From assembly GCA_029959195.1 (NCBI GenBank), contig CP114123.1, positions 434,001-498,000 of the forward strand: a stretch of 64,000 nt of DNA. The letters run 5' to 3'. This DNA comes from Dictyophora rubrovolvata (taxonomy: Eukaryota > Basidiomycota > Agaricomycetes > Phallales > Phallaceae). Position 1 is the first letter of the stretch. Each line of letters begins with the position of its first letter. A program made the position numbers and the translations under genes. This document shows positions 1 to 11,400 of this stretch, one piece after another. The notes beneath the pieces are model-generated. The model ran no database searches. It had not been told where the DNA came from and saw nothing but the letters and a program-made list of their open reading frames with translations.

Positions 1-1464
1 GGATGCTTGATAAGCTTGTAAGGAAAGTCATGATAAGTGTTACGGATGCCAACCAAAAAATATTCTTACGCATTTTGGTAAAGAGTAAACCCATATGACA
101 AAATCTGGAAAAGGAATGTGGACTAATCAAGTCAAGTGACTATGATTGACACAAAAAATGGAGTGATTACATTTTGAAACTGGGAAAAGAATAACAGAGC
201 TTGCAAACACAAATTAATTTTAACTCACCTCTGTTAGGACTTCAGTTGTGACGCTAATGACAATGACAAAGCTTGCGGATCCATAGCTTGAGAGATTACC
301 ATCGTACAGAAACTGTGTGCTTACCAAAATTTTAAGATACCTGATAGCCACTTGTTATCTAGAGATTCATAAATACATTTGACAAGACCTACTTTGTGCC
401 ATCAATACAGACACAAGACTGTGTGTACTTTGTATCCCAGCCTCGCGTTTCAATTTCCATGTACCCCAAACCTTCCACATACAAATGCCGAATATAAGGA
501 TGTCAGTGAGTATATTACAAATATTGTCAATGGATCCAAGTATGACATCACTGGCTAACATGTGTATTCTTTTACAATTGGCCCAAATTTTCAAAATAAG
601 CATGAAACATACTGGGGAGACTAAAAACTGACAATTGACACATTCAATATGTAAGGAACAAGATTGAATTAATGACCTTGTAAAACATCCTGGGAATGCT
701 GATACAGCTAGATGAAGGATGAAGGATGAGGTGATTACAGTTAAAATTAGTAAACTCAATTTTCTTACAATACAAATGAAGTACTAATCTTGAGAGAAAA
801 CCAAAAGCTAAGGCCACAGTTGCAGGGATTTTGCCCCGGCACAAAGTATGTGCTCGAACGACCATTAAACCTAAGACAAGTACTATTACTGTTTAATTGA
901 AATAACTCATTATGATAATATGCACCTTGAACACCAATATAGGTCAAGACTGACGCAAAGCTTGTTACATTAGCAAGCATGTTACAAGATCTTTAGATTT
1001 CTCCAATTTATGTCAATCAGAATGAGTAGGATATCTTACCTTCCTAGCTTTAAGTTATTTAAAATCAGAGTTCGCAGATGCCATGACACATAACCAACCT
1101 ACCGGCACCAAGTTTACTGCCAAATTAAGTACTCCCAGAGCCAAGGCCCCATATCTTGCAAAGATGTACAACCATGTAGGCAAGCTGAATGACTTGAGCC
1201 ATATATGCTCTATTTCTTGTGACAGCTTTAACAGGGCAACATAGAAAGGAAGTACTGAGGTTTTGTTTTATAATAAAGCTTGTCATCAAACATCTAAATT
1301 GTCACTCACTTGTAGAACTGAAGAGAAGCCAATTGAAGATATTGCTAATATTCCTCAATCAAAATAATATCAGACACGAAGAGAGAAGCATACGCATACT
1401 TTTCCTGATATTCCTGGATAATGTTGTCTACAATTGCAGTTGGGTTATTGTTTGTGCTGTTCAT
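1..1464 (-). CDS. DUF6533-family multi-pass membrane protein, copy 1 (partial at left edge)
   Basis: Minus-strand gene starting at the ATG at 1462-1464 (MNSTNNNPTAIVDNIIQ) and reading leftwards through several ~50-nt introns. The third coding block (about 1150-1250) carries the family hallmark: a short hydrophobic run, then L-S-Q-E-I-E-H-I-W and S-F-S-L-P-T-W-L-Y with a R-Y-G-A run. Further hydrophobic exons follow near 840-980 and 367-560, including a W-K-V-W-G-T-W-K-L-K block. The last intron ends near base 15, so the final exon runs off the window. DUF6533 proteins are expanded in agaricomycetes, have about six or seven predicted membrane spans and no settled function. Copies 2 and 3 (13491-15228, 23064-24737) keep the same exon order, which supports the splicing model. 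I saw no stop inside the reconstructed exons, but I did not verify every junction. Confidence 0.75.
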
Positions 1465-3589
1465 GATATCAGGGGCAATGACGGAGAATTAGGGTGATCA
1501 GGCTGTGAGAAGTTGGGTGTCTCCACAAGGAAAGGCTAGATGCCCATGCCCATAAATATGGTTATGTCGGGATTGGATAATTTCAATTATTGGATATTAA
1601 AATTGCCATTTTGATATCTCACTCGAGAAGGCGGAGGAACTCACAGTGGAGTGTGAGATCCCTTGGCAAGACCCACTAGGCTAAGCATACTGAGTTGACG
1701 TTTCAGACCCGGTAACCATAGGACTCTATCAAGATGAAATAACTGATTCTGTGGAAGTAAAAGGTATTTTGCACTGTTACTCTCACCTACCATGCCCCTT
1801 GTAATTGCAGGGAATTGAGAGTGTAATCTTCGTATCCCAAGTTATGCCTCAAATTAAACTAGGATCACATTGATTAATGCAGGGAGCTGTTGATTTTGTT
1901 AACTCGTGGGTTGACGCAGTCGCTCTGATGAGTGAACTCAACACCCAGGCATCACAAGACCATTCAATGCGCACTGTTGATGAGTCTTAAAAATATTTAA
2001 GCAAGAGCCGTCAAACTGCTGCCAGAGCAACCAGTGATACGAGATTGATGGGCTTGATTTAATGGCACTTGCGGGTTGATAAAAGTACTCATTGTCAGCT
2101 CCTGACTTCCACTGCAAAACGAATAAGAACAGTCCCAAAGGCTTGATGAGGCTCCATTTGAGTCTGAACGAATATTTGAACTGATCAATCTAAATCAGGG
2201 CAAGAATCTCGTCGATGCCGATGATCAACGAAAGACCAGCGCTCTTACAATATGACTGTGCCGATTATATTGACAGGAGTAGCTCTATGATTTTCAAGTC
2301 AAAATTCTGATAAGATGTTTTGTTCTCATCTTTTCCGTTGTGAAAAACCTTTTGCCGAAGAGGACCTGTCACTTGTGGTTCGATCTGAGGTTTAATTTGG
2401 AGTCGCGGCTCAGTCGTGGTTACGCAGTTTCTGAAATACCTGCGGCCTCTTAAATAACTAAATCGACCCTCTCATATAGTAAATGAACCACAGCTTCTTG
2501 AGGATAAGATATTGTATCAAATGAGTATAAAGTGAGTTCGTAAGAATAAGACGGATTCAGAGCTTGGAGAACAGCGTCGATGTCGACATTGAACATGAGT
2601 CTTTGTTGATGCTGACGTTGTCGAAATCCTAGACAGTGTCTATTTTCATAATGAGATAAGGTGAGCTGACCTTGAAAATTCCTGTTTTGATAACTGCACC
2701 ACGCTTGAGGTAGTAAGGTACAAATCGCCAGGGGCATGAGTCGCTTGAGTGATGATGCCGGTGATGAGTTTGGTCGACAGCTGAGAAGGTTCCAGTTTTT
2801 CGTTACGATTGGAGTCTTTTCAATAGTTCACCAAACATCGACGTCAACCAGCAGTTCGTCTGTCTACCATTGAAAATTCCACAATTCCACTAATGAAACA
2901 GGAAACCATCAGGCCAATGCCTGGATAAATAAATCGATCCGACACTTGGGTAAACTACTTGAGCCATCCCAACGCTGCACCTTTTGAATTGATTTCTGGA
3001 TCTGAGCGTGTCTTTGTTGATATAACTTAAAGAACGCACATATAATATGGAATCTTTCCTTCCGTCATAATGTCGAACCTAGGTTTATCTCCTGTCGTGC
3101 GAATGCGATATAACCTGTTGTACTATGAGCGATTGGTCAATTTTGACTAAAATCTCCACAACTGATGTCGACATTTAACGTTTAAGTTTCAACGTTCGGA
3201 ACATGCTCGGCGAGACGATTCGGAGTTTATATTTGCATAGCGTAAGCAAAGATGGCAAAACTTTGCCGACACCGTTCCATCCAAGTTCCATCACCCAAAT
3301 TATTTATGCAAAACTCTCCGTCGTCATTCAATGGGTCAGTAACAGCAGCACGTGCTTGAATTCGACTAGCTCATTATTACTCACCATGGCTTCTATCATC
3401 AGTTTTCTTAGTCGGACGTGGTTGGTAAGATAATCTTTCAACTCTATTGACGTCGAGATAGAATATCACAACATTCTATCACATGTTTTAGCATAATTGA
3501 ATGATATACTTCGAACTGGAATATTTCCAACGGCTTTGCGATTTAAGGCCGAGCCAGTCACTCCCGCTCTACAATCTCTTGAAGACACA
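1465..3589. other. Gene-poor stretch with duplicated upstream flank of the DUF6533 gene
   Basis: No convincing gene. About 1598-1770 (a 'gatatctcact-gagaa' block and a later 'ggaagta...tattttgcactg' block) is clearly similar to 15366-15530, which lies in the same position upstream of DUF6533 copy 2. The duplication therefore included the 5' flank. Open frames near 2450-2740 (minus) and 3203-3430 (plus) lack family motifs and credible splice partners. Confidence 0.5.
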
Positions 3590-4480
3590 TTGTATTAAAT
3601 CCCTCAGACTCCAACTTTGTCACCTACGCTTCTTTTCACGCTCGCTCGACCATCGATGCATCTACCACCATTTACCACGCCACCATTGCATTCTGAATCT
3701 TTTCCATTGAGTTGTCGACGTGGAATCAACGTCTGTGGTCACTCATTCCTATCAACACCTCAACTTATTGTCGTAACTACTCCGCTCCTTCTGCAGGGTT
3801 CAAAAGCTGAGAAACGTGGGCGCTCGAAGATGGATGGTGATGGTAATGATGAGGAAGGCGAAACGAAGGCAAAATACTTTGGCAGCGTGTCGAAGTCGTA
3901 TGCGGAAACTGGAGTATACTCGCGAGGTTAAAAGGTCTTGGCAGCCGTAATTCAAGATCGCGATACGTGGATGACTCGAGCGTACGAAATTGAAAATAAG
4001 TTGCGATCCCATGGAATATCGAAACGGCGACCATGTCTTTTAATATATTTCTCAGTTTTCTTTCTTCTTCCTTTCGTCCGGTTTCCTCTCTTTATTTTTA
4101 TGACATATTATGTCCTCTATCCGTATCTCCGCCGAACCATGTCTCTTCTTGCCTGTTTCCTTCAATTCCTGACAATCCCCCAATCTTTAAGTCCTATCTT
4201 GTTTCCTCTCCCAATTCCCCTCCTGTTTCCCCATTCATTGCCTCACTATCCACAATCCACAATCCACAATCAGTCCTTCCTTAACCTATCCCTACCCAAA
4301 TTATTTCCCCGATATGAAACTGATCTTTCCCTGATTAAATGTAACCGTTGTTAACAAACATTGAGGCTAGTGTCCTCGCGGAAATAAAGTGTTGCGTTAA
4401 TTGTATTGCTTCTGGTGGTCGTCTTCGCTATTTAAGCTTTACGGTTGGTCGAGCGATTGATGTTGACGCAGCGACGCGTG
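3590..4480. repeat. Duplicated ~0.9 kb block (bZIP plus 3' flank), partner 12296-13210
   Basis: Shared landmarks in the same order: the 5' flank, the bZIP body, and a 3' piece with 'aggctagt-gtccc', 'atcgtcgtctt' and 'ttggtcgagc...gacgcag'. The similarity level is clearly lower than between units B and C further right, so this looks like an old event. Confidence 0.65.
3600..4022 (+). pseudogene. Broken copy of the bZIP gene at 12.2-12.8 kb
   Basis: The stretch aligns base for base with the bZIP gene at about 12300-12820, from the shared 'aaatccctcagactc' start to the shared 'catggaatatcg' end. Two lesions are visible against the intact copy. One is a ~40-nt deletion just before the basic region (after 'gaggaaggcgaa'), which shifts the frame. 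The other is a one-base loss just after the T-R-E at the start of the zipper, which leads to a stop. An invariant-looking Arg of the basic region is also a Cys here. Similarity continues downstream to about 4480 in the former 3' flank. It is a dead paralogue, not a second working regulator. Confidence 0.8.
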
Positions 4481-5148
4481 GGACTCGGAGAAAGAGTTCA
4501 AGCAATCAACGTCGATATCCTGATGCACGAAAGAATGTCTACGCGCCGTTTTTTCTTTCGCTGTGTTTACATCAGACGCCACTTGTACGCACAGCCGTTT
4601 AAGGCAATACTATGTTCCTCTAAAACGAGGACCCATGGTCACCTCGCATGCACAGTGACATTACCTTTTCTTTCATGTTGAACTATCAATTCGCTGCACA
4701 AAATTGCCAGTATTGAGCTCGGGTGTGTGAGATTTGTGCAATAAGGGAACAGAAACTATTATTGATGTAATGTTTAAAGTACATTAGGCACAGTCCTAAC
4801 AGAAGAATCAGTTTAAATCAGTCGAGCTCAAGTATTTTGAGGATACACCTTTAAGGAAGTGAAACGACCAATTATGGCGTAAACGGTACGACTCGAACCA
4901 GGACTGGGGACGGATGGACAAGACGCCTATTTACGTATAGCTCATGTATAAGCATGCCCTCGGACACGGATCAACGACGTCGGGTCTACGGGCAGACATT
5001 ATAAAGAGTCCTTGAGGGTGCCTTCTTCCTTCAAGCTCCATATCGCTTAACTCTCCTGCTGTTGGACCCACTCCCACACACACCTCTAAATTCCAATCTT
5101 ATCCCCCCTATCCTTCGTCCCAATTATAAAGCACCATAAATTTCGAAA
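4481..5148. other. Intergenic, promoter side of the homeodomain-like gene
   Basis: No gene seen. The last ~100 bases are C/T-rich, with an A-rich 'ataaagcaccataaatttcgaaa' run directly before the ATG at 5149, as expected for a fungal 5' UTR. Confidence 0.4.
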
Positions 5149-6008
5149 ATGAGCAGTGGCTTAAAAATCCGAATTCCAGTTAGACGCCCCACCTCCGTCA
5201 ATAGTGGCGCGTCATCTTCAGCCCAACCGTTGAGCAGCATCGAAGATTCTAAACTGGAATCCAAAATGAACGATGTCGAAATAGAGGAAAACGAGGAGTA
5301 CCTTCCTGGACAAAAGTACACTACACGCAGTGGACACATAAGAAACCCAGCCAAAAAATGGGTTCAATGGGAAATAGACTTCCTCGAAAAGTGTTTTGAA
5401 ACCACACAGTACCCTAAACGTCAATTAAGATCCGAATGGGCCCTAATTTTGACAGAGAAGAGGCTTCAAAATATCACGCGCAGTCCCAAAGACAAGGAGA
5501 ACTTGGCCCAAATTTGGTTTGAACAGTACGTGATCGTTGTGGATTTGAAAGCTGGTATTGAAAAAGATATTGGAACTTAGTTACAAAAGACGACTTTATA
5601 CCTGGGTGAAGCACAGGAGGATAAGGCAGAGGCGAGAGGGTGGGGCTCTTGTGGAAGAAAATCCAGAAGGCCTCGTAGACGAGGCATGTCCAATCGCCCC
5701 ACCAGGCAGTCACTTCGAAACTGTCACCATTGTTCAAGGATTTACAGTCCTCAAAGACTCCTGCGATGGCGATGGCGAAGAGCAATACGAAAATGTTCGT
5801 GTTTAATCCCATTCCCGTATGACTCACCTTTAACTCTTTTCAGGAACACCGCGAGCTTGAGGAAGAGATAGATGAGCTCGAAGGTGACACAATAGATTCG
5901 GGCTGGACCTTACCTGATGAGGTGCTTCGGAAGGGACGCCAATACGTATTGGCTCATCTACATAATCTCCTTACGGCGCCCCTTACCAAAACTGATCTTC
6001 CAACATAA
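5149..6008 (+). CDS. Small homeodomain-like protein, three exons, 251 aa
   Basis: Exons 5149-5525, 5581-5794 and 5844-6008 join in frame (756 nt, 251 aa). The donors are GTACGT and GTTCGT, and the acceptors are TTAG and TCAG. Around residues 75-95 the protein has the homeodomain helix-1/helix-2 spacing: W-E-I-D-F-L-E-K-C-F-E-T-T-Q-Y-P (Leu16, Phe20, Tyr25-Pro26 in homeodomain numbering) followed by an Arg-rich helix with L-T-E-K-R-L-Q. The usual recognition helix W-F-x-N is not where it should be. Candidates further on are I-W-F-E-H-Y-K-R-R and W-V-K-H-R-R, both after extra residues. The C-terminus is acidic (E-L-E-E-E-I-D-E-L-E). I infer a divergent or degenerate homeodomain DNA-binding protein. 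The family call is uncertain, but the gene model is solid. Confidence 0.6.
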
Positions 6009-6869
6009 CTATTGCGTGGTCCTGTCCCTGTGAGTGAAGACTAACCTCACCTCCATTGACATCTCCTGCATCTACATGTCTGGACGAATCCTTTGCCAAG
6101 CATGATGAGAAACGTCATTTATGGATCCACGCTGTTGATGCAACTGAAGTTGGACTACAAATGGTTGTGCTGGTCGACTCACATGATGCTCCTTCTCCAT
6201 TACACTGTCTCCGTTTCTTTTTTTCTTTCTTGCTTTGTATGACCAATTAAACAACCATGTGTACCGTTATCTAGATTATAGTCAATAAAAATAACAAGTT
6301 ATCTCATAAAGAGCATCATCGTCCAATGGCTTACTATTTGCTTTTGTCTAGCTCGCTTGTTTAGCAGCTATCTTTGGTGTCATCGATAGGAAAATCCTAT
6401 GTCACTTGTTTTAGAAAGACAGCTCTCGAATATAAAACGTGAGATGCAACGTGTCACAATCTATTAATCCAATCTGAAGCTATTCAAGGCTTCTCCGACG
6501 TGAACTTCTCCGTTGTAAATGGAGTTCACGAGGTTCTTTGGCAGACGCTACGAGTATCCCTGGATCCCACATAGACGACGGAACTTGAAAAAATAAAGAC
6601 TGTGCAATTGAGATGACGACTTTTTGAGATAATCCTCGATTGAAATAGTTTCAACGTTCAGAAAACGAGACATCAGGATTGCTTTGTTTTAAAGCTACTG
6701 CAGACAAAGAAAAGTTCGGCAAATTGATGATGTTCGGACTCCGCCTAAGCGCTAACCGGCTGTCATGACCGTTTTGTGATTTGCCAGGCTTCAGTACTTC
6801 GCCGCTAGCCTCTTCGACAAGGCCGTAATAGGTACATATAATACATCCACCATCGCCTACTTACCAACA
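6009..6869. other. Intergenic, upstream region of the lipase
   Basis: No gene seen. A TATA-like 'acatataata' lies at about 6834-6843, some 30 nt before the lipase ATG. The short open frames at 6056-6254 have no motif or splice support. Confidence 0.4.
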
Positions 6870-8183
6870 ATGGCAGAGACAGACGACGTCTCTCAGGGCG
6901 TGGTTGAAAAAGAAGGCTGGAAGGACGGTGCGGGTGGGGACAAATTCTACACTAGAGAATTTGGTCCCAACGGCCAACCAAGAGCTGTCGTGTTGTTTTT
7001 GCACGGCCTAATGGAGCACAGTAAGTCCGTCTCATGGATTTAATTTGCATGCATTTCTTACAGAGGTACTCAGGTGGAAGATATATCGATGTTTTCCGGC
7101 CTTGGGCAGCCCGTGGAATACATGTTTTTGTCTTTGATCAACGCGGACACGGAAAAACATGTTCAGATCCAGAAATGAAAGCCAATGGTGCAGCGTTTGG
7201 ACGAACCAACGGGTCTGCACAAGTGCGGGATACTGAGTTCTTTGTTCGTGAATTAGCGCAACGGTTTCCCGGAATTCCTCTGTTTTTAATGGGATTTTCG
7301 ATGGTAAGTAATATTGTTGTTAATCGATGCCGAAGGCTGATGGGTCCTCGTAGGGAGGCGGAAGAGTGCTCTCGTTCGTAACCAGGAAATCAGAACCACC
7401 TGCTCAGTCGTCCGTTAGGCTCATTGCTGGAATCATCGCTCATGCACCCCACGTCTGGAAATCCGTACCTCGGGCGCCCAAGGTCGTCCGGTGGATTGTA
7501 CGCAACGTACGGCCTTTAATGCCTAACTTAGTCATTCAAACAGGGACAAAGCCAGAGGTAAAAAAAAAATTTTGTGTACATATCATTTATTACATACTTA
7601 CCTCGCAAGTCGAAACACAGATGTTGACTAGAAACTCAACGGAAGCTCAGGCGTGGCTTGATGATCCACTGATTATGCCGCAAGGAACTGCGCAGAATTT
7701 GACGGATTTGCTTGATGATGTAAAACGTCTATCTTGAGGTCAAGTTAATTATTAAATATCTACCAGGGGGACGAACTTGAGCGCGAAGGGTACAAGAACT
7801 GGCCAAAGGACCTTCCAGTACGTCGAGACCATAAGTATTTTCGATTTACAGCTCAGGTTTTTGACACATACTAGCTTTTGATTCTTCATGGTGATTCTGA
7901 TCAGGCATGTCATATCTTTTTCTCACGAGGATCCACTAAAATTGGGTGAAGGTTACGTGTCCCGTGGGCTCAAGAATGTTCTTTGATAAAGTGGACGCCA
8001 CCGATAAGACATACAAGTCATTTCCTGTGAGTGATGAAGTATTATTCAAGTTATATTAGGTCGCCTCTGATTAATGTTCAGGGTGGGTATCATGAGTTGC
8101 ACAATGAGCCGGATGGGATCAAAGAAGGCTGGCATGAGGCATGTCTCAGCTGGATAGATAGAATAACAATGCGACCGACGTAA
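6870..8183 (+). CDS. Monoacylglycerol lipase-like alpha/beta hydrolase, 313 aa
   Basis: Eight exons (6870-7020, 7074-7303, 7354-7557, 7621-7719, 7767-7817, 7875-7904, 7952-8026, 8082-8183) give 942 nt in one frame. It is a serine hydrolase of the MGL/Yju3 type, expected to release glycerol and fatty acid from monoglycerides at lipid droplets or membranes. Visible landmarks are the oxyanion block L-F-L-H-G-L-M-E-H-S-G-R-Y near residue 45, F-D-Q-R-G-H-G-K, the nucleophile elbow G-F-S-M-G-G, the acid in L-H-G-D-S-D and the catalytic His in G-G-Y-H-E-L-H-N-E. Length matches the family (about 300-320 aa). The sixth intron (7905-7951) appears to use a GC donor (GCATGT) with a normal AG acceptor. 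Reading through it would put a stop and lose the Asp-His spacing. There is no signal peptide. Confidence 0.92.
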
Positions 8184-8620
8184 GGAATATTTTTCATTCG
8201 TATCCTCTAATAAATGAAGGGAACGTGGAGAGACGAAATATCAAACACTGAAGAAAGCGTCACTATTCTATCCGCATAAACTGATTCCAAAGTCCTTCAC
8301 GTCAGACAAAACTCATGTTCAAAATCCCAACATCAACACTCTATCATGTTACACGCACTAACGACATGCAACAATATATTTCCTTCATTTCAATATCCGA
8401 CCACACTGGACTTCTATCACCCACAAGATTTAAATTTTATCGGACTAGAAATGACATCAGGGATTTTAGTTTATCATGGGCAACAAACACTTCTGATCAC
8501 CCAGTGAGAAAATGGCTTGACCCCGGCGTCAGATAACGTGACAGAGGGAGGGTCCTCCCTTGCAAACACTTCTAAAAGAAAGTTCGGACTTATACTGCAA
8601 GCCAGACCACGACAATAAAC
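8184..8620. other. Intergenic between convergent lipase and small peptide gene
   Basis: No gene or repeat recognised. The open frame 8315-8536 has no motif. Confidence 0.35.
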
Positions 8621-8798
8621 TTACTCTCTGGGCTCGATGGTGATGTCAGAGTCACTTTTGCAAACATAATCAGCGGTGTTTAACGAGTGATAAGAGTGAG
8701 AATAGTTCATACTGGATACTAGTAACAGGAGTAGCACTGACTAAAGTCAAAGCAACAAGAACAGTGACAATCTTGACAAAATAAGTTGAGAAGAACAT
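8621..8798 (-). CDS. Very small secreted peptide, 39 aa, two exons
   Basis: The gene lies on the minus strand with its ATG at 8796-8798. Exon 1 (8713-8798) encodes MFFSTYFVKIVTVLVALTL followed by V-S-A-T-P-V-T-S-I, a textbook signal peptide with a probable A-T-P cleavage zone. A 58-nt intron (GTATGA ... AAAG, with a CTGAT branch-like motif) joins in frame to exon 2 (8621-8654), which ends D-S-D-I-T-I-E-P-R-E-stop. A TATA box (8872-8877) sits ~75 nt upstream and the predicted 5' UTR is C/T-rich, as for expressed fungal genes. The mature product would be only about 17 residues with an acidic end. There is no CaaX, so it is not a classical pheromone. Function is unknown. The splice model is my inference. 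Confidence 0.5.
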
Positions 8799-8871
8799 GA
8801 TAGTGTTTCGAGTAGAGAAAAAGATGTTGTAACTTGTCACGTTGTGAGATATAACTTGAACTGCCAGAGCA

Positions 8872-8877
8872 TTTATA
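8872..8877 (-). promoter_or_regulatory. TATA box of the 39-aa peptide gene
   Basis: ATATAAAT on the minus strand about 75 nt before the start codon, followed by a pyrimidine-rich leader. Confidence 0.5.
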
Positions 8878-8879
8878 TG

Positions 8880-11040
8880 TTTTCTGGAATGAGGGAGTGC
8901 CAGGGCAGATTTCGACGAGAAGAAAATAGAGATACATAGGCGAGTAAGCGAAAATCTGCACTGCTGAGACGGCTCCTTTTACAGGGTCGTACGTCGTTAC
9001 TGGACCATAAACCCTTTTCTAGATACACTAGACCAACTGACTGTCAGCCTAACAATTTTCTGATATGACGAACTCAAACTGACATTTTGTACGGTTGTTT
9101 GGTTCGTATCAATTGGCATACATATTATAATATACGCCTCATATAATCGCCGATTCAGAGGCTCTTTTTCTTGGTCAAAGAGAGCAACGAACTCATAGGA
9201 AGGTTTAAAGAACGCCTTGCATACCATATTGTGAAAACTTTGCCACTGAAAAGTGATTGATTAAACAACCGGCTTGAAACATGCCGAAGATTATCGCAGC
9301 TGTGGCGTGAGGACACTGCAGACTGGCGCACCAGACTCAAGTGATTATCCCCATTTGTCAAAAACCAACGGCACAGAGCTGTGTTTGAACAGTTCACCGT
9401 CTCAAACGTCTCAAATATATAGTGGTGTACGTGCCCTGATTTAAATATATATATACATGTGAGGATTTTATCCTTTTCTGTTATGTATTATGCTGTAGTA
9501 ATAGTAAAAGATAAAATGGTGGATTGTCAGGCTTGTCTATGCGTGGTGGACATTGCCCAGGAGTCAAAACACGTTGGATACATATGATACATACTTGTCT
9601 CCTATACGAAATGCAGGCTGCGCGGGTTTCCAGGGAATTTTACAGGTCATAAGTAACGGGAATGCTTTTAGCTACACTGGAATGCATCGTGTCACGTTGA
9701 CTTATCTCATTTCGCTTACTCAAACTATCCCTACTTGTACTACGTTGTACTCATATCTTTCACGTACACTTGGTGGTGATACGCGAACAAGACTCCAAGC
9801 TCCAAGGCTCAAGCGCATATATGGCTAATGGGATGAAAATGCCAGGGAAGTCGACATCGAAAAAAGGGGTGGTGATACAGGGGTCGTTCGGTATCTCTGC
9901 ATGATAAACAATGCTTAAGGGCGATGACATCCAGAAAACACAAATCACTCCCTTATTAACCAAAGTAGACATATGCCGGTGGGAATATACACCGGTGTTC
10001 AACGTAAACGGAACTGTGCAAGGACCGGGTGGCTAAAGAGACTGGATCCCATGCGACTTGAGCTCGAATTAAAAAGGGGAATCCATTTTGGAAAAGAGGC
10101 TGCCCATTCCTAAACAAAATCAGGACTAAAAGTCACACTAAATGTTAGATAAACCAGACTTACAGATCCTTGCCACTTCCGCTAAAGACGGTAAGTGGCG
10201 TGTGTGCTTACAACACGGAAATTGTCTATCTTTTGGAGTAGTATTTGCCAACCCACCAGGGGTGCTATTAAGGTGCCTCCTGCGGCGAGGACAAGAATTA
10301 TGGCTCAGTGTTCCAAATGAACGAAAGAAGGAAAAGCTTAGCAACGATGCTAGTCACGACGCATTCGTTCGCGCCTTCGCGATATTCCAACTTTACGATG
10401 TTTCTGGCCGTAACCCGAGTAGTGAACGAGTACAACCAAGTTGTCGCTGCTGTCACGGAGTACTACGACAGCAATAGAATGGACTCCGGAAATCCACTAC
10501 GCGAGCAGGAAAGAAGCGTGCCATATGCACAATACTTCATTATGAGTAGAAAATAACGAAACTGTACAAGTGCCATGACACGAAAAAAAATAGCGAGATG
10601 GCCGCAAGCAACGTTCCATCCGGCGAAACTGGGAACAGAGAATCGACAAAGACTGCATGCATTGAAGGCTATCTTCATTTCCTATAGTCCACGAATTGAC
10701 CGTCCTGTAGCGTAACGTTTCTGCTAGGCCTTCAAGGCTTTAAAGAATTAGAAATCAATGAGTCATAAACATACCACAAAGCTTCATTTTATATAATATG
10801 ACATACGGCGAGTCCAGTCAATGGGTCATGCGATGCGATGTGGCTTCAGGCTTGTGCAGTGGATCAGTGAACCAGTTAGCGGCGAAGACGCAATGTATCC
10901 GTGACATCCGTGACATCATATGTGCGCTTGTGGGTTTCTTGTTCTTCCTCTTTCCGAGAGCGTAACCTGCTCGACGAAAGCTACTTTTCCGTGATAGCAG
11001 AGTCATTAGTCTCGTTTCTCAGCGTCATGGTCGACGGAAA
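8880..11040. other. Gene-poor stretch
   Basis: No recognised gene. Overlapping plus-strand open frames at 10142-10477 and 10308-10556 have fairly balanced composition, and one contains a T-M-F-L-A-V-T-R-V-V-N-E-Y-N run that could be a decayed membrane-protein piece, but I cannot place it in a family. An AT-rich 'tttaaatatatatatacatg' run lies near 9440. Confidence 0.35.
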
Positions 11041-11400
11041 AACAAACGTCGGGCGTTAATGGGAGTGTGTATCTCACTATTATCTTTGAATTCTCCCCCT
11101 TTACTTTTTTTCAGCCAAGTTCATGAACCCCGTCGATATCGCCATGGATGTGTTCTACCGTAGGATGACTCAAAAGGTCAACAAATCATTTAAACACACT
11201 CTAAAACGGAAACGGAGTAGGATGCAACGCGACGCGAATGATTTCGATATTTAAAGACGCTTCACACCAGACTGAGTCATCTGCGTTTCGACGGTTTCGA
11301 TGGCAGTCTTGCGGTCTGCCTTTGCTTGTATGTCTTTGCTTGTATGCCGAATTGTTTAATGTCAGGATTGTAGCCATCCATGCTGCGCAAGAAGTCAAAG
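11040..11400 (-). pseudogene. Relic of the Hos3-type deacetylase N-terminal region, antisense
   Basis: The plus strand here resembles the reverse complement of the deacetylase gene at about 20720-21040. Shared stretches in the same order include 'caagttca-gaacc', 'gatatcgccatggatgt', 'aggatg', 'gtcaacaa', 'gaatttgatat-t' and 'cttg-gcggtctgcc'. Deletions interrupt it and no frame survives. It is a host gene fragment inverted relative to its parent, so it must have moved or been flipped after duplication. Confidence 0.65.

Noticed and set aside
2450-2737. Minus-strand open frame of 95 codons
   Set aside because: No family signature, no upstream or downstream exon, no promoter-like leader.
3938-4354. 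138-codon plus-strand open frame after the bZIP relic
   Set aside because: It starts in the broken bZIP and runs through C/T-rich non-coding flank. Composition explains the openness.
10142-10556. Overlapping plus-strand frames
   Set aside because: Some protein-like runs but two frames compete and no family could be assigned. Left as unexplained.
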